Assembly (NCBI RefSeq): GCF_002973535.1 | Contig: NZ_PVEP01000001.1 | Coordinates: 310,001-374,000, forward strand | DNA length: 64,000 bases | Reading direction: 5' to 3' | From: Albidovulum denitrificans | Lineage (GTDB): Bacteria; Pseudomonadota; Alphaproteobacteria; Rhodobacterales; Rhodobacteraceae | Part shown: positions 8,178 to 16,581 of the stretch, one piece after another | Layout: every line of letters begins with the position of its first letter | Numbering within the stretch: the first letter of the stretch is position 1 | The notes under the pieces: generated by a model | The model's database searches: none | What the model saw: only the letters and a program-made list of their open reading frames with translations | What the model was told of the DNA's origin: nothing | Made by a program: the position numbers and the translations under genes

Positions 8178-9863
8178 TCAGAACAGCTGCAAATCCTTCT
8201 TGCCGCTCTGGATTTCGGCGAAGTTGGGCATGTTCTGAACCACTACGGGCGCCATCGCGGCCCCCGGCATCGCCACCGTCGGCTTCGCCGCCAGCGCCAT
8301 GCCGAAGGCCGGTCGATCAAGCTCCCCCCGGATATCACGGAGCAGCGTCTTGTGATCCGGCATCGCCTTGAGGATCTGCGCAAGGTCGGCCTTCGCGTTC
8401 TTGCAGAACTGAAACCAGATCGGCTTCTTCAGCGGCCGGATCCGGTCGCGGATACCGGCGCCAAAGCCTGTATCGTAAACCTGCTTGCCCAGAAGAACCG
8501 CCTGATAGACGCGATGGCTGAAGAGCGTAGCGGACTCGATGTCGCGTTCGACCGGCAGCCGGTGCTGCCAAAGCTCAAGGTTCTCGGCCAGGCGATCGGG
8601 GATCTTCATCTCTGTCCGCGCGTCGATCCAGTACGGGTCGTCGGTGCGGTTGTTCAGGCGATAATGCAGGCAGATGAAATCCAGCACCTCATTGTAAAGC
8701 CGGTCCATCTCGCGATTGTATCTTGTCCGCAGCGACGGCTCGATCGCGCGCGTCGGCAGGTTCTCGGCCAGCCAGCGCACCGAATAGTCGATCATGTGGA
8801 TCGCGGTGCTTTCCAGCGGCTCGATGAACCCGCCAGAGAGACCGATCGCCACACAGTTCTTGACCCAGCCGTTGCGCATCCGCCCGATCCGCATCGGAAT
8901 GATACGCGGCGTCGCGCCCTTGCCGCTGTCGCCCAGCCAGTCGAGATATTCCGCCGCCGCCTGATCGTCCGTCCGGTGGGCAGAGGAATAGACATAGCCG
9001 GTGCCAACCCGGTTATAGAGCGGCACCCGCCACGTCCAGCCCGCGCCAAGCGCGGTGGAACGCGTCAGGCTTTCGATCCTGTCCGGGTCGGGATGTTCGA
9101 TCTGCAAGGCCATGGCCCGGTCGTTGGGCAGATAGGCCGAATAATCCAGAAACGGCTCGCCAAGCGCCTGATTGATGATAAGCCCGCGAAACCCGGTGCA
9201 ATCCACGACCATCTCGACGTCATGGCGCCCCGCGCGTTCAAGCATCAGGTGGCCGACATTGCCCTCTTCATCCAGCTCGACCGATTGCACCTCATCGCGG
9301 ATATGTTCCACCCCGCGCTTGGTGCAGAACTTCGCAAGCATGCCCGCGAATTTCACCGCGTCCAGATGGTAGGCATAGCCGAAGCGCTGCTGAAACTCCG
9401 GCTCCCCCAGCGGCCGCGCGCCCTTGCAGTGACGGGCCAGATCGTCATGCGGGGTGATGGACTGGGTGAAATCCATGTCGCCATTGCCGAAGCGCAGGAA
9501 ATACTCGGCCGCATCCACCCCTTCCAGCATCTGGCCATAGGCAAAGGGGTTCACATAGTCGATGCGATTGCCCTGCGCATCCGTGTTCCAGTTGCAGAAC
9601 TTCACCCCGAGCTTGAATGAGGCGTTGGTCTCACGGAAGAAATCCCGCTCGGAAATCCCGGCAAGGCGCAGCCTGCGCGGCATTTCCGGCACCGTCGCCT
9701 CGCCCACGCCCACGGTGGCGATATTCGGGCTTTCGATCAGGCAGATACGCGGGCGATCCTTGGGCGACGAGGTGTGCGAAAACTCGGTTTCAAGGATCAA
9801 GGCGGTCATCCAACCCGCCGTCCCACCACCAACGATGGTGATCTTACGCAAACGATTATTCAT
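8178..9863 (-). CDS. Tryptophan 7-halogenase family flavin-dependent protein
   Basis: This 561-aa protein has the full flavin-dependent halogenase layout. The FAD motif GGGTAGW is at residues 12-18. Lys84 in the FKLGVKF-NW stretch aligns with the catalytic lysine of PrnA/RebH. The diagnostic W-x-W-x-(I/V)-P appears as WTWRVP at 276-281, and PLES at 349-352 carries the catalytic Glu. It should use FADH2, O2 and halide to make a lysine-bound hypohalous species. Many such alphaproteobacterial proteins have unknown substrates, so tryptophan is not assured. ATG 9863 starts directly before the FAD strand; the in-frame extension to 10235 is rejected. A solo LuxR regulator lies upstream on the same strand. 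No flavin reductase is seen nearby. Confidence 0.88.
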   Translation of the reverse strand: MNNRLRKITIVGGGTAGWMTALILETEFSHTSSPKDRPRICLIESPNIATVGVGEATVPEMPRRLRLAGISERDFFRETNASFKLGVKFCNWNTDAQGNRIDYVNPFAYGQMLEGVDAAEYFLRFGNGDMDFTQSITPHDDLARHCKGARPLGEPEFQQRFGYAYHLDAVKFAGMLAKFCTKRGVEHIRDEVQSVELDEEGNVGHLMLERAGRHDVEMVVDCTGFRGLIINQALGEPFLDYSAYLPNDRAMALQIEHPDPDRIESLTRSTALGAGWTWRVPLYNRVGTGYVYSSAHRTDDQAAAEYLDWLGDSGKGATPRIIPMRIGRMRNGWVKNCVAIGLSGGFIEPLESTAIHMIDYSVRWLAENLPTRAIEPSLRTRYNREMDRLYNEVLDFICLHYRLNNRTDDPYWIDARTEMKIPDRLAENLELWQHRLPVERDIESATLFSHRVYQAVLLGKQVYDTGFGAGIRDRIRPLKKPIWFQFCKNAKADLAQILKAMPDHKTLLRDIRGELDRPAFGMALAAKPTVAMPGAAMAPVVVQNMPNFAEIQSGKKDLQLF

Positions 9864-10344
9864 GTGCTTCCGTCCCTGGTTTTTGCTTTTTTTTGGTTTT
9901 TTGGGGCGCGGTATAGCAGCTTTGCGCCCTTCGCATAAGGGATATGATGCAAAAGCATGGCTGGGCGCCCGCGCCGGGCGCCAACCGGATCGCCGGTCCT
10001 GGGCGCGTCGCAGGGGGCAAACGACGGAAAGCGGCGTGCGCCGACCAAAGCACACACCGCTCCCGTAATGCGCGCCGCACCTGTTGGGGATGAGGACAGG
10101 GCGCGTCTGGTGCCGCGCCTGCCAGGTGTGAAATGCACCCGACAGGCCCGGCGTCCGGTTTCCCGGAGCTTCCCGTTCCCCCGCAAATTGCGGGCTGGTC
10201 CGGGTCGCTTGTTCCTGGCCAATGCCACCACTCACGGAACAGGGGTGAGAGTGCCTGTTTACCCAGCGTAAGGGAAGTACGAGAATCCTTACCTCGACAG
10301 GCCGAATCTACCCTCGCGGGAGCCCGGCCGCTTCACGGCGCGAC
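9864..10344. other. Non-coding, inverted-repeat-rich region between LuxR and halogenase genes
   Basis: No convincing gene. It holds several hairpins: GGCGCCCG/CGGGCGCC near 9965-9985, CCCGCAA/TTGCGGG near 10180-10194, TGTTCC/GGAACA spanning about 10209-10240, and a nested pair GCCTGT/ACAGGC enclosing GTAAGG/CCTTAC at about 10253-10304. Nested pairing suggests a folded RNA, either the end of the luxR message or a leader of the halogenase gene, but I cannot match it to a known family. An A-rich leader on the minus strand (9870-9905) precedes the halogenase start. Confidence 0.4.
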
Positions 10345-11115
10345 TCAGTTCGCCTCGATAAAGATCTGATTCTGATAGGAAGCCTTCAGGACCGCCTGCG
10401 CCGTCGTGTCCACGTCCAGCGCCTCGCGCGCAAGGCGCAGATGCTTTTCCACCGTCGCCGGGGTCAGCCCCATGATCGTGGCGATGTCCTGCATGGTCTT
10501 GCCGTCGCCCACCCATTCCAGCGCCTCGCGCTGACGCGGCGTCAGCGCCCGGCGGGATGAGGCGAAGGGCATCGAGGTCAGCTTCAGATGGACAAGGTTG
10601 TTGGCCACCGTGATCTCCCGCCCGTGTTCGGCCCAGACCTCCTCTACCGCGTCCTGGGTCACATCGCGGCGGGCGCAAAGGCCGATCGCCCCCTTGGCAC
10701 GCACCGACATATCACGAAAACTGATCGAATAGCCGGCCGTCACGCCGAATTTCTGGTTCAATTCCACGACCTTACGCTCCGTCTGCGTCAGGTCGCCCAT
10801 TGCCACCACCTGTTGAAGCAACCGCCATGAGGCCGGCCCTTCATTCTCCAACGCCCAACGGACCATCGGCGCGTGGTTGTAAAGGCCCGACCGGACGAAG
10901 GCGTCGATATAGGCCTCATCATGGTTCGACAGCATCAAGAGGTCTTCGGCGCTGCCGAACTGCGTCTGGGCGGTGCGGAACCGGGTGAAGCCGTAAAGCA
11001 GCCGGTCGAACCCGTATTCTGCCATCTTGGCCAGATGAAGCGCCCAGATCTCCTGGATCGTCTTCGCCTCAAGGACACGTTCCATATGTGGAATGAGCGG
11101 GCTGATTTCCGTCAT
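10345..11115 (-). CDS. LuxR-family regulator with autoinducer-binding-type domain (solo)
   Basis: This 256-aa protein has an N-terminal autoinducer-binding-like domain (about residues 10-165) and a C-terminal GerE/LuxR helix-turn-helix (about 190-250, with LTPRQREALEWVGDGKTM and ATVEKHLRLAREAL). No luxI synthase is present nearby, so it is a solo receptor in this window. The motif that reads Asp-Pro-Val in many acyl-homoserine-lactone receptors appears here as NHAPMV, so the ligand may differ. ATG 11115 is chosen because GAAGG lies about 9 bp upstream; a TTG start at 11130 is possible. It is the upstream neighbour of the halogenase gene, 481 bp away, and is a candidate regulator of it. Confidence 0.85.
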   Translation of the reverse strand: MTEISPLIPHMERVLEAKTIQEIWALHLAKMAEYGFDRLLYGFTRFRTAQTQFGSAEDLLMLSNHDEAYIDAFVRSGLYNHAPMVRWALENEGPASWRLLQQVVAMGDLTQTERKVVELNQKFGVTAGYSISFRDMSVRAKGAIGLCARRDVTQDAVEEVWAEHGREITVANNLVHLKLTSMPFASSRRALTPRQREALEWVGDGKTMQDIATIMGLTPATVEKHLRLAREALDVDTTAQAVLKASYQNQIFIEAN

Positions 11116-11317
11116 AGAAGCCGCCTTCAATCAATACTTGCCTGAGGGGTACCAGAACACCACCCGTCGCCGCACCGACACGGGCTCATCAGCCGAAAAA
11201 AACTGTGCCGGATGGCAAAGTTGACATCGCGCATCATAAAGAATCCCCATAGTTATTTGCCACGCCCAGACTCATCTGTCGAGAGAGTGGGGCGTTCGCA
11301 GGCGGAAGGGGGCCGGA

Positions 11318-12496
11318 ATGGCAAGCTGGGACGTGGTGATAATCGGCGGCGCGGTGACCGGCGCTTCGGCGGCGTGGTGGCTGATGGGGGCGGTGCCGGG
11401 ACTGCGGGTTCTGGTGGTGGAAAAGGACCCGACCTATGCCCGCGCGGCAACCGCGCTGTCGGTCGCCTCGGTCCGGCAGCAGTTTTCAAACCCCGTGAAC
11501 GTGGAAATCTCACGCTTCGGCATCGACGTCATCCGCAACTTCGGCGACTTCATCGGGCCAGAGGGCGGCGTGCCGTCGCTGGGCCTGAAGGAGAATGGCT
11601 ATCTCTTCCTGACCGGGACGGAGGCGGGCAGGGCGGTGATGGAGGAGATCGCCGCCATGCAGCGCGGCCTTGGCGCCGCGACCGAGGTTCTCGACCGCGA
11701 CGCGCTTGCCCGGCGCTTCCCCTGGATGACCCTCGACGATGTCGTCGCGGGCAGCTTCGGCCCCCGCGATGAGGGCTGGTTCGACAATATGGGCCTTCTG
11801 AACGGCTTTCGCGCCGCCGCCATCGCCCGTGGGGCGGTCTTTACCGCCGATGAGGTGGTGGGCCTGGACCGCGAAGGTGACCGGATCACCGGCGTCACGC
11901 TCGCCTCCGGCGCGACCCATGCGGCGGGGCAGGTGCTTTGCACCGCCGGGACCGGCAGCACCCGCATCGCCGCCATGGCGGGCATCGACCTGCCGGTCGA
12001 GACGCGTAAGCGCACCGTCTTCCTGATCGACAGCCCGAACGCCCGCCACCCCGACGCGCCGCTGATCGTCGATCATTCAGGCATCTACCTCAGGCCCGAA
12101 CATCACGGCTGGATCACCGCCACGGTCCCCGATGAGGACGGCCCCTGCGACCCCGACGACTGGGAACCCGACCACGCCCAGTTCGAGGAGCTGATCTGGG
12201 AACGGCTCTACAACCGCGCCGAGGGCTTCGATGCCGTCAAGGTGCAGCGCTTCTGGACCGGGCATTACGATTACAACCGGCTTGACCAGAACGCGATCAT
12301 CGGGCTGTGGCCGGGCTACGCGAATTTCTTCGTCGCCGCCGGGTTTTCCGGCCACGGGCTGCAACAGGCCCCGGCGGTCGGGCGCGGGCTGTCGGAACTT
12401 ATGCTGAGCGGGGGATACAGCACCATCGACCTTTCGCCCCTGTCCCCCGACCGGGTGCTGAGCGGGACGCCGTTTCTGGAACGCGCGGTGGTCTGA
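11318..12496 (+). CDS. FAD-dependent oxidoreductase (DAO/FOXRED1-like)
   Basis: This 392-aa flavoenzyme starts with the dinucleotide-binding strand VVIIGGAVTGAS (about residues 6-17) and ends with the conserved flavin-closing segment FFVAAGFSGHGLQQAPAVGR, as in D-amino-acid-oxidase-like proteins. The second glycine of the usual GxGxxG is Ala, which is common in the FOXRED1-like branch. It probably oxidises an amine or amino acid; the substrate is unknown. It starts 202 bp from the divergent luxR gene, in a region with a TTGACA element at 11221, and converges on the persulfide dioxygenase-like gene with 12 bp between them. Confidence 0.82.
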   Translation: MASWDVVIIGGAVTGASAAWWLMGAVPGLRVLVVEKDPTYARAATALSVASVRQQFSNPVNVEISRFGIDVIRNFGDFIGPEGGVPSLGLKENGYLFLTGTEAGRAVMEEIAAMQRGLGAATEVLDRDALARRFPWMTLDDVVAGSFGPRDEGWFDNMGLLNGFRAAAIARGAVFTADEVVGLDREGDRITGVTLASGATHAAGQVLCTAGTGSTRIAAMAGIDLPVETRKRTVFLIDSPNARHPDAPLIVDHSGIYLRPEHHGWITATVPDEDGPCDPDDWEPDHAQFEELIWERLYNRAEGFDAVKVQRFWTGHYDYNRLDQNAIIGLWPGYANFFVAAGFSGHGLQQAPAVGRGLSELMLSGGYSTIDLSPLSPDRVLSGTPFLERAVV

Positions 12497-12508
12497 CGCG
12501 GCACGCCC

Positions 12509-13384
12509 TCAAAGCCCGTTCACCGGCACCTTCAGATAGGTCTTGCCCTGATCGTCCTTGGGCGGCATCTGGCCCGCGCGCATGTTGACCTGAAGCGAGG
12601 GGATAATCAGCTTCGGCATCCCCAGCGTCTTGTCGCGCGCCTCGCGCATCGTCACGAACTCCGCAGCACTCCGCCCGCCGCCGATATGGACGTTCTTCGC
12701 CCGTTCCTCGGCCACGGTGGTTTCCCAGACGAACGTGTCGCGCCCCTCGGGCTTGTAGTCATGGCCAACGAAGATCCGCGTCGCGTCCGGCAGCGACAGG
12801 ATCTTCTGGATCGAGGCATATAGCATCTCCGCCGACCCGCCGGGAAAGTCGCAGCGCGCGGTGCCGAAATCGGGCATGAAAAGCGTATCGCCGACGAAAG
12901 CCGCGTCCCCGATGACATAGGTCAGGCAGGCGGGTGTGTGGCCCGGCGTGTGCAGGACCCGGCCACTGAGCGCACCAATCTCGAACGTATCCCCCTCGCG
13001 GAACAGGCGGTCGAACTGGCTGCCGTCGCGCTGAAACTCCGTCCCCTCGTTGAAGATCTTGCCGAACGTGTCCTGCACCACGGTGATCTTCTCGCCAATG
13101 CCGATCTTGCCGCCGATACGCGCCTGTATATAGGGCGCGGCGGACAGGTGATCGGCATGGACATGGGTTTCAAGGATCCAGACCGGGTCAAGCCCCTCGG
13201 CCCGCACATGGTCGATCACCCGGTCGGCGGAACGGGTATCGGTCCGGCCCGAGGCATAGTCGAAATCCAGCACGGAATCGATGATCGCGCAGGCCCGGCT
13301 TTCCGGGTCGCGGACGACATAGGTGACGGTGTTCGTCGCCTCGTCGAAGATCCCGTGGACCAGCGGTTTGACATCTGACGGCAT
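12509..13384 (-). CDS. MBL-fold persulfide dioxygenase-like hydrolase
   Basis: This 291-aa metallo-beta-lactamase-fold protein has the metal motif HVHADH at residues 74-79, then TPGHTPACLTY, and GDTLFMPDFGTARCDFPGG, a stretch typical of the ETHE1/Blh persulfide dioxygenase branch rather than glyoxalase II. It likely oxidises glutathione persulfide to sulfite in the cytoplasm using Fe(II). ATG 13384 is preferred for its GGGAGAAA ribosome site. It is the last gene of a leftward three-gene set with a thiol peroxidase-like protein and a Tat-exported MBL protein behind a SqrR-like operator. The sulfur role is inferred from family and context. Confidence 0.8.
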   Translation of the reverse strand: MPSDVKPLVHGIFDEATNTVTYVVRDPESRACAIIDSVLDFDYASGRTDTRSADRVIDHVRAEGLDPVWILETHVHADHLSAAPYIQARIGGKIGIGEKITVVQDTFGKIFNEGTEFQRDGSQFDRLFREGDTFEIGALSGRVLHTPGHTPACLTYVIGDAAFVGDTLFMPDFGTARCDFPGGSAEMLYASIQKILSLPDATRIFVGHDYKPEGRDTFVWETTVAEERAKNVHIGGGRSAAEFVTMREARDKTLGMPKLIIPSLQVNMRAGQMPPKDDQGKTYLKVPVNGL

Positions 13385-13472
13385 GGCGTTTCTCCCCGAT
13401 CGTCCTTTGCGAGAATATGGGGGCAGGGGGACGCATATCAATGCGTGAATGTGACCGCCCCGACCTTTCGCC

Positions 13473-14027
13473 TCAGGCCGCCTTCCACTTGATCGAACAG
13501 CCCATGGAAGCGACCTGATCCCGCGGCCCCCGGCCGGTCTCCGCGACCTGCTTCATGCCCTCGTAAAGCTCCCGCCGCACGTCGGGTGCCGCGGCCTGAC
13601 GGCCCGACGCATCAAGCCGCCCGCGATACTGCAAGCCGCCCGCGGCGTTGAAGCCGAAGAAATCCGGTGTGCAGGCGGCGCCATAGGCCTGTGCGACCGC
13701 CTGGGTTTCGTCATAGAGGTAGGGGAAGCTGAACCCGTGCTTCGCCGCCTCAAGCTTCATGTTGTCGAAACTGTCGGCGGGGTATTCGGCGGCATCATTG
13801 GCCGAAATCGCCGCGACCCCGATGCCGAGGTCCTGCAACGCCTTCGCATCGCGCACCATCCGGTCCATCACCGCCTGAACGTAGGGGCAGTGGTTGCAGA
13901 TGAACATGACAAGCGTGCCGTTCGGCCCGGCGATGTCCTTCAGCGACCAGTCGCGCCCGTCAGTCCCCGGCAGGGTGAAATCCGGCGCGGGCCAGTCGAA
14001 ATCGCAGACGGGGGGAGAGACAGCCAT
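13473..14027 (-). CDS. Thioredoxin-fold AhpC/TSA-like protein
   Basis: This 184-aa protein has a thioredoxin fold with a CNHCPYV active site (CxxC at about residues 44-47) following a VMFICNH strand, and a later cis-Pro region (CTPDFFGF). It matches the redoxin-like family often named thioredoxin family protein with AhpC/TSA domain. It has no signal peptide, so it would work in the cytoplasm as a thiol or persulfide reductant. It sits between the two MBL genes, 18 bp after the upstream one, so all three are probably one operon. The exact partner is unknown. Confidence 0.83.
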   Translation of the reverse strand: MAVSPPVCDFDWPAPDFTLPGTDGRDWSLKDIAGPNGTLVMFICNHCPYVQAVMDRMVRDAKALQDLGIGVAAISANDAAEYPADSFDNMKLEAAKHGFSFPYLYDETQAVAQAYGAACTPDFFGFNAAGGLQYRGRLDASGRQAAAPDVRRELYEGMKQVAETGRGPRDQVASMGCSIKWKAA

Positions 14028-14045
14028 GGAAAGTCCTTTGAAATC

Positions 14046-14954
14046 CTAGAGTTCGGCGGTGAACCTGTAGGCGCCATCGGCCCTCTCGACCCGGCCCGCA
14101 CCGCCATCCGGCAGATGATAGCCGATCATCGGCATCTGCGAAACCGCAAGCCTGTCGAGAAGCGCCTGCCGCGTGGCGATGCCCGTCTCAGGATCCTGAT
14201 CGGCGCCCGCAATCAGACCGGGCGCGGCGAAGGCAACATGGCCGTTGCCGATGGCATCGCCAACGATCATGCAGGCGGCATTGCCCTGACGAATCTCAAA
14301 GGCCATGTGGCCGGGCGTGTGGCCAAAGCTTGCATGGGCGTGGATGCCGGGAAGGATTTCCGTTTCGGCGCTGAAGGTTAGAAGCCTGTCCTCAAGCACC
14401 TGAAGCCGCCGCAGCGCCCCGGCGGCAAAGACCTTGCGGCCCTCGTCCAGCGTCTCGGCGGCGGCAGGGTCGATCCAGAAATCGAACTCCGCCTTGCCCA
14501 TCATGTGCTGCGCATTGGCGAAAAGCGGCTCATCGAAATCATCCAGAACCCCCCAAAGATGGTCCGGGTGGGCATGGGTGAAGACGACATGGGTGATGTC
14601 CTCGGGCGTCACGCCAAGCGCATCGAGCGCGGCGGACAGCTTGCCCGCCGTCGGCATGAAATCCGGTCCCGCGCCAACGTCGAACAGCACCGTATGGGTC
14701 CCGTCGCGCAAGAGCGTGACGTTGCACGGCGCCTCAACCTGCGGTGTGGTGATACCGAAACCCGTCAGGATTTCAGTGGCTTGCGGATCGGGACTGACGA
14801 ACGACGCGGGCAGGACAAGATGCCCGTCCGACAGCGTGTCGATCTCTGCGGCGCCAAGCGTCATCGTGGTCGCCGCGAAGGACATGCGGGGCAGGGCGGC
14901 CATGGCCCCCGTGGCGGCGGCCGCGCCCAGAAGGCGGCGTCTGGTGATCTTCAT
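14046..14954 (-). CDS. Tat-exported MBL-fold hydrolase (SoxH-like)
   Basis: This 302-aa protein begins with a twin-arginine signal (TRRRLLGAAAA, residues 4-14, cleavage probably near residue 28), so it is exported folded to the periplasm. The metal motif THAHPDH is at 126-132, with later GHTPGHM and a VGDAIG segment for further ligands. It resembles the SoxH/quinoprotein-relay-associated MBL proteins. First gene of the leftward operon with a thioredoxin-fold protein and a persulfide dioxygenase-like enzyme; a perfect ATTC-N8-GAAT site lies 21-36 bp upstream. The reaction is not known with certainty. Confidence 0.8.
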   Translation of the reverse strand: MKITRRRLLGAAAATGAMAALPRMSFAATTMTLGAAEIDTLSDGHLVLPASFVSPDPQATEILTGFGITTPQVEAPCNVTLLRDGTHTVLFDVGAGPDFMPTAGKLSAALDALGVTPEDITHVVFTHAHPDHLWGVLDDFDEPLFANAQHMMGKAEFDFWIDPAAAETLDEGRKVFAAGALRRLQVLEDRLLTFSAETEILPGIHAHASFGHTPGHMAFEIRQGNAACMIVGDAIGNGHVAFAAPGLIAGADQDPETGIATRQALLDRLAVSQMPMIGYHLPDGGAGRVERADGAYRFTAEL

Positions 14955-14974
14955 GGTCCCTCCCCGGATCAGAT

Positions 14975-14990
14975 ATTCGCGATACCGAAT
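14975..14990 (-). promoter_or_regulatory. BigR/SqrR-type operator
   Basis: ATTC (14975-14978), 8 bp, GAAT (14987-14990) matches the reported ATTC-N8-GAAT site of the sulfide/persulfide-responsive repressors SqrR and BigR. It is part of a longer inverted repeat, ATATTCG/CGAATAT. It lies 21 bp upstream of the first gene of the MBL/thioredoxin operon, a fitting repressor position. Confidence 0.65.
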
Positions 14991-15023
14991 ATGTATCCGT
15001 ATCGCCGCCGGGGCAAGCCTTCG

Positions 15024-15713
15024 TTAGAGCGCCGCCTCCGCAGCCGCCCGAAGCGCCGCGATATTGGCGCCGTAGACCTCGGGTTTTTGCACCGAACCGC
15101 CGGAAAAGACCGCCGACCCAGCCACCAGGACATCCGCACCAGCCGCCGCGACCAGCGGTGCGGTTTCGGTCGTGACGCCGCCATCGACCTGGATATGGAT
15201 CGGCCGATCGCCAATCATCTTGCGCAAGGAACGGACTTTATCCACTTGATTATGAATGAATTTCTGCCCGCCAAAGCCCGGATTGACCGACATCACCAGC
15301 ACCATGTCGAGCATGTCCAGCAGATACTCGACCGCCGATAGCGGCGTGCCGGGATTCAGCGAGACACCGGCTTTCTTGCCCGTCGCCTTGATCGCCTGCA
15401 CGGTGCGGTGAATATGCGGGCCGGCCTCGACATGCGCGGTGATGATATCGGCGCCAGCCTCGGCAAAGGCCTCGATATAGGGATCGACCGGCGCGATCAT
15501 CAGATGCACGTCCATGACGGTTTTCACATGCGGCCGAAAGGCTTTGACCGCAGGGGCGCCGAAGGTCAGGTTCGGCACGAAATGGCCGTCCATGACGTCG
15601 ATATGAACCCAGTCGGCGCCTTGCGCCTCGATCGCGCGAATCTCCTCGCCGAAATTGGCGAAGTCGGCGGAAAGGATCGACGGCGCGATCTTGATGCGGC
15701 GATCGAAGGACAT
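15024..15713 (-). CDS. rpe: Ribulose-phosphate 3-epimerase
   Basis: This 229-aa TIM-barrel enzyme interconverts ribulose 5-phosphate and xylulose 5-phosphate in the pentose phosphate (and Calvin) pathway. Seen are [17 protein letters not shown], the [16 protein letters not shown] metal/catalytic segment, [17 protein letters not shown] and the IQVDGG strand with the second catalytic Asp. ATG 15713 is preferred over an upstream in-frame ATG at 15749 from family alignment and a GGAG site. It stands alone; the operator-bearing intergenic stretch separates it from the sulfur operon. Confidence 0.96.
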   Translation of the reverse strand: MSFDRRIKIAPSILSADFANFGEEIRAIEAQGADWVHIDVMDGHFVPNLTFGAPAVKAFRPHVKTVMDVHLMIAPVDPYIEAFAEAGADIITAHVEAGPHIHRTVQAIKATGKKAGVSLNPGTPLSAVEYLLDMLDMVLVMSVNPGFGGQKFIHNQVDKVRSLRKMIGDRPIHIQVDGGVTTETAPLVAAAGADVLVAGSAVFSGGSVQKPEVYGANIAALRAAAEAAL

Positions 15714-15872
15714 GGGCGCAGCTCCGGTCAGAGGGGGTTGGCGCTCCATAGCGCTTTTCGTGCCGGGGGGTCCAGAAGCGATCTGTCCGGGGGGCTTTCG
15801 GGGGTTCCGGCAAGCGGATGTATTACATAATTCTGCTTATCGGATAAACGCGCACCCGACGACCAACCACCC

Positions 15873-16496
15873 TCACGTCAGGCTCGTCACCCACAGGATC
15901 GTCGCATCCTCGGCGCTGACGGAGATCACATTATGCCCCATCGTCGCGTCGTAATAGGCGCTGTCGCCGCGCTTTAGGTCCACCGGCTCGTAGAACTCGG
16001 TATAAAGGCGGACCACGCCGGTCAGCACCATCAGGAATTCCTCGCCGTCATGGCGCACCCAGCCGCCGAATTCCTCAAGGCTGCGGGCGCGGATGCGGGC
16101 CGTGTAAGGCAGCATCTTCTTCGCGGACAGCGCACCGGCCAGAAGCCGGTGTTCGTAGGTCGCGGTCGCCTGCGCCTGCCCCTCATCCGCCATCGTCACC
16201 GCCATCCGGCCCGAGGCCTGGGCGCGCGCGGGCGGCGTGAAAAGCTGCGGGACAGAGATCTTCAGCCCCTCGGCCAGCTTCTTCAGCGCCTCATAGGTCG
16301 GCGACATCTGGCCATTCTCGATCTTCGAAAGCGTCGAACGCGCCAGCCCCGCCTGCACCGCCGCCTGTTCCAGCGTCCAGCCGCGCGCCTTGCGCAGGCC
16401 GCGCACCCGCTGGCCAAGGTCGATGGGTTCGACACGCTCGGTCGCGCCGCCCTCACGGGCGATGCGGATCAGTCCGGCAGGGTCGATATCGCTCAT
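15873..16496 (-). CDS. XRE-family regulator with C-terminal cupin
   Basis: This 207-aa protein combines an N-terminal XRE helix-turn-helix (about residues 28-85: RKARGWTLEQAAVQAGLARSTL then SKIENGQMSPTYEALKKLA) with a C-terminal cupin sensor domain (DGEEFLMVLTGVV...RGDSAYYD). Such regulators often bind small metabolites and control a neighbouring catabolic gene. It is divergent from the acyl-CoA synthetase operon with 85 bp between starts, so that operon is the likely target. The start at 16496 is chosen for the MSDIDP terminus; longer in-frame starts exist upstream but overlap the divergent gene. Confidence 0.85.
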   Translation of the reverse strand: MSDIDPAGLIRIAREGGATERVEPIDLGQRVRGLRKARGWTLEQAAVQAGLARSTLSKIENGQMSPTYEALKKLAEGLKISVPQLFTPPARAQASGRMAVTMADEGQAQATATYEHRLLAGALSAKKMLPYTARIRARSLEEFGGWVRHDGEEFLMVLTGVVRLYTEFYEPVDLKRGDSAYYDATMGHNVISVSAEDATILWVTSLT

Positions 16497-16581
16497 CTGT
16501 TCATTCCCGATGGGGTCGTTGTGCAATAGCGCCAAAGCGTCATGGCTTGCAACGCCCCGGCGGGGCGCGTAGCCAAGACGC

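Noticed and set aside
9864-10235. N-terminal extension of the halogenase gene by about 124 codons
   Set aside because: The conserved FAD strand starts at residue 8 from ATG 9863; the extension is low-complexity, basic and crosses several hairpins.
9900-10340. RNase P RNA, tmRNA, 6S or a cobalamin riboswitch in the intergenic region
   Set aside because: I looked for their conserved core blocks and found none; only unassigned hairpins remain.
11221-11254. Promoter for the FAD oxidoreductase starting with a perfect TTGACA
   Set aside because: No acceptable -10 box occurs at 16-18 bp, so it is not listed as a promoter.
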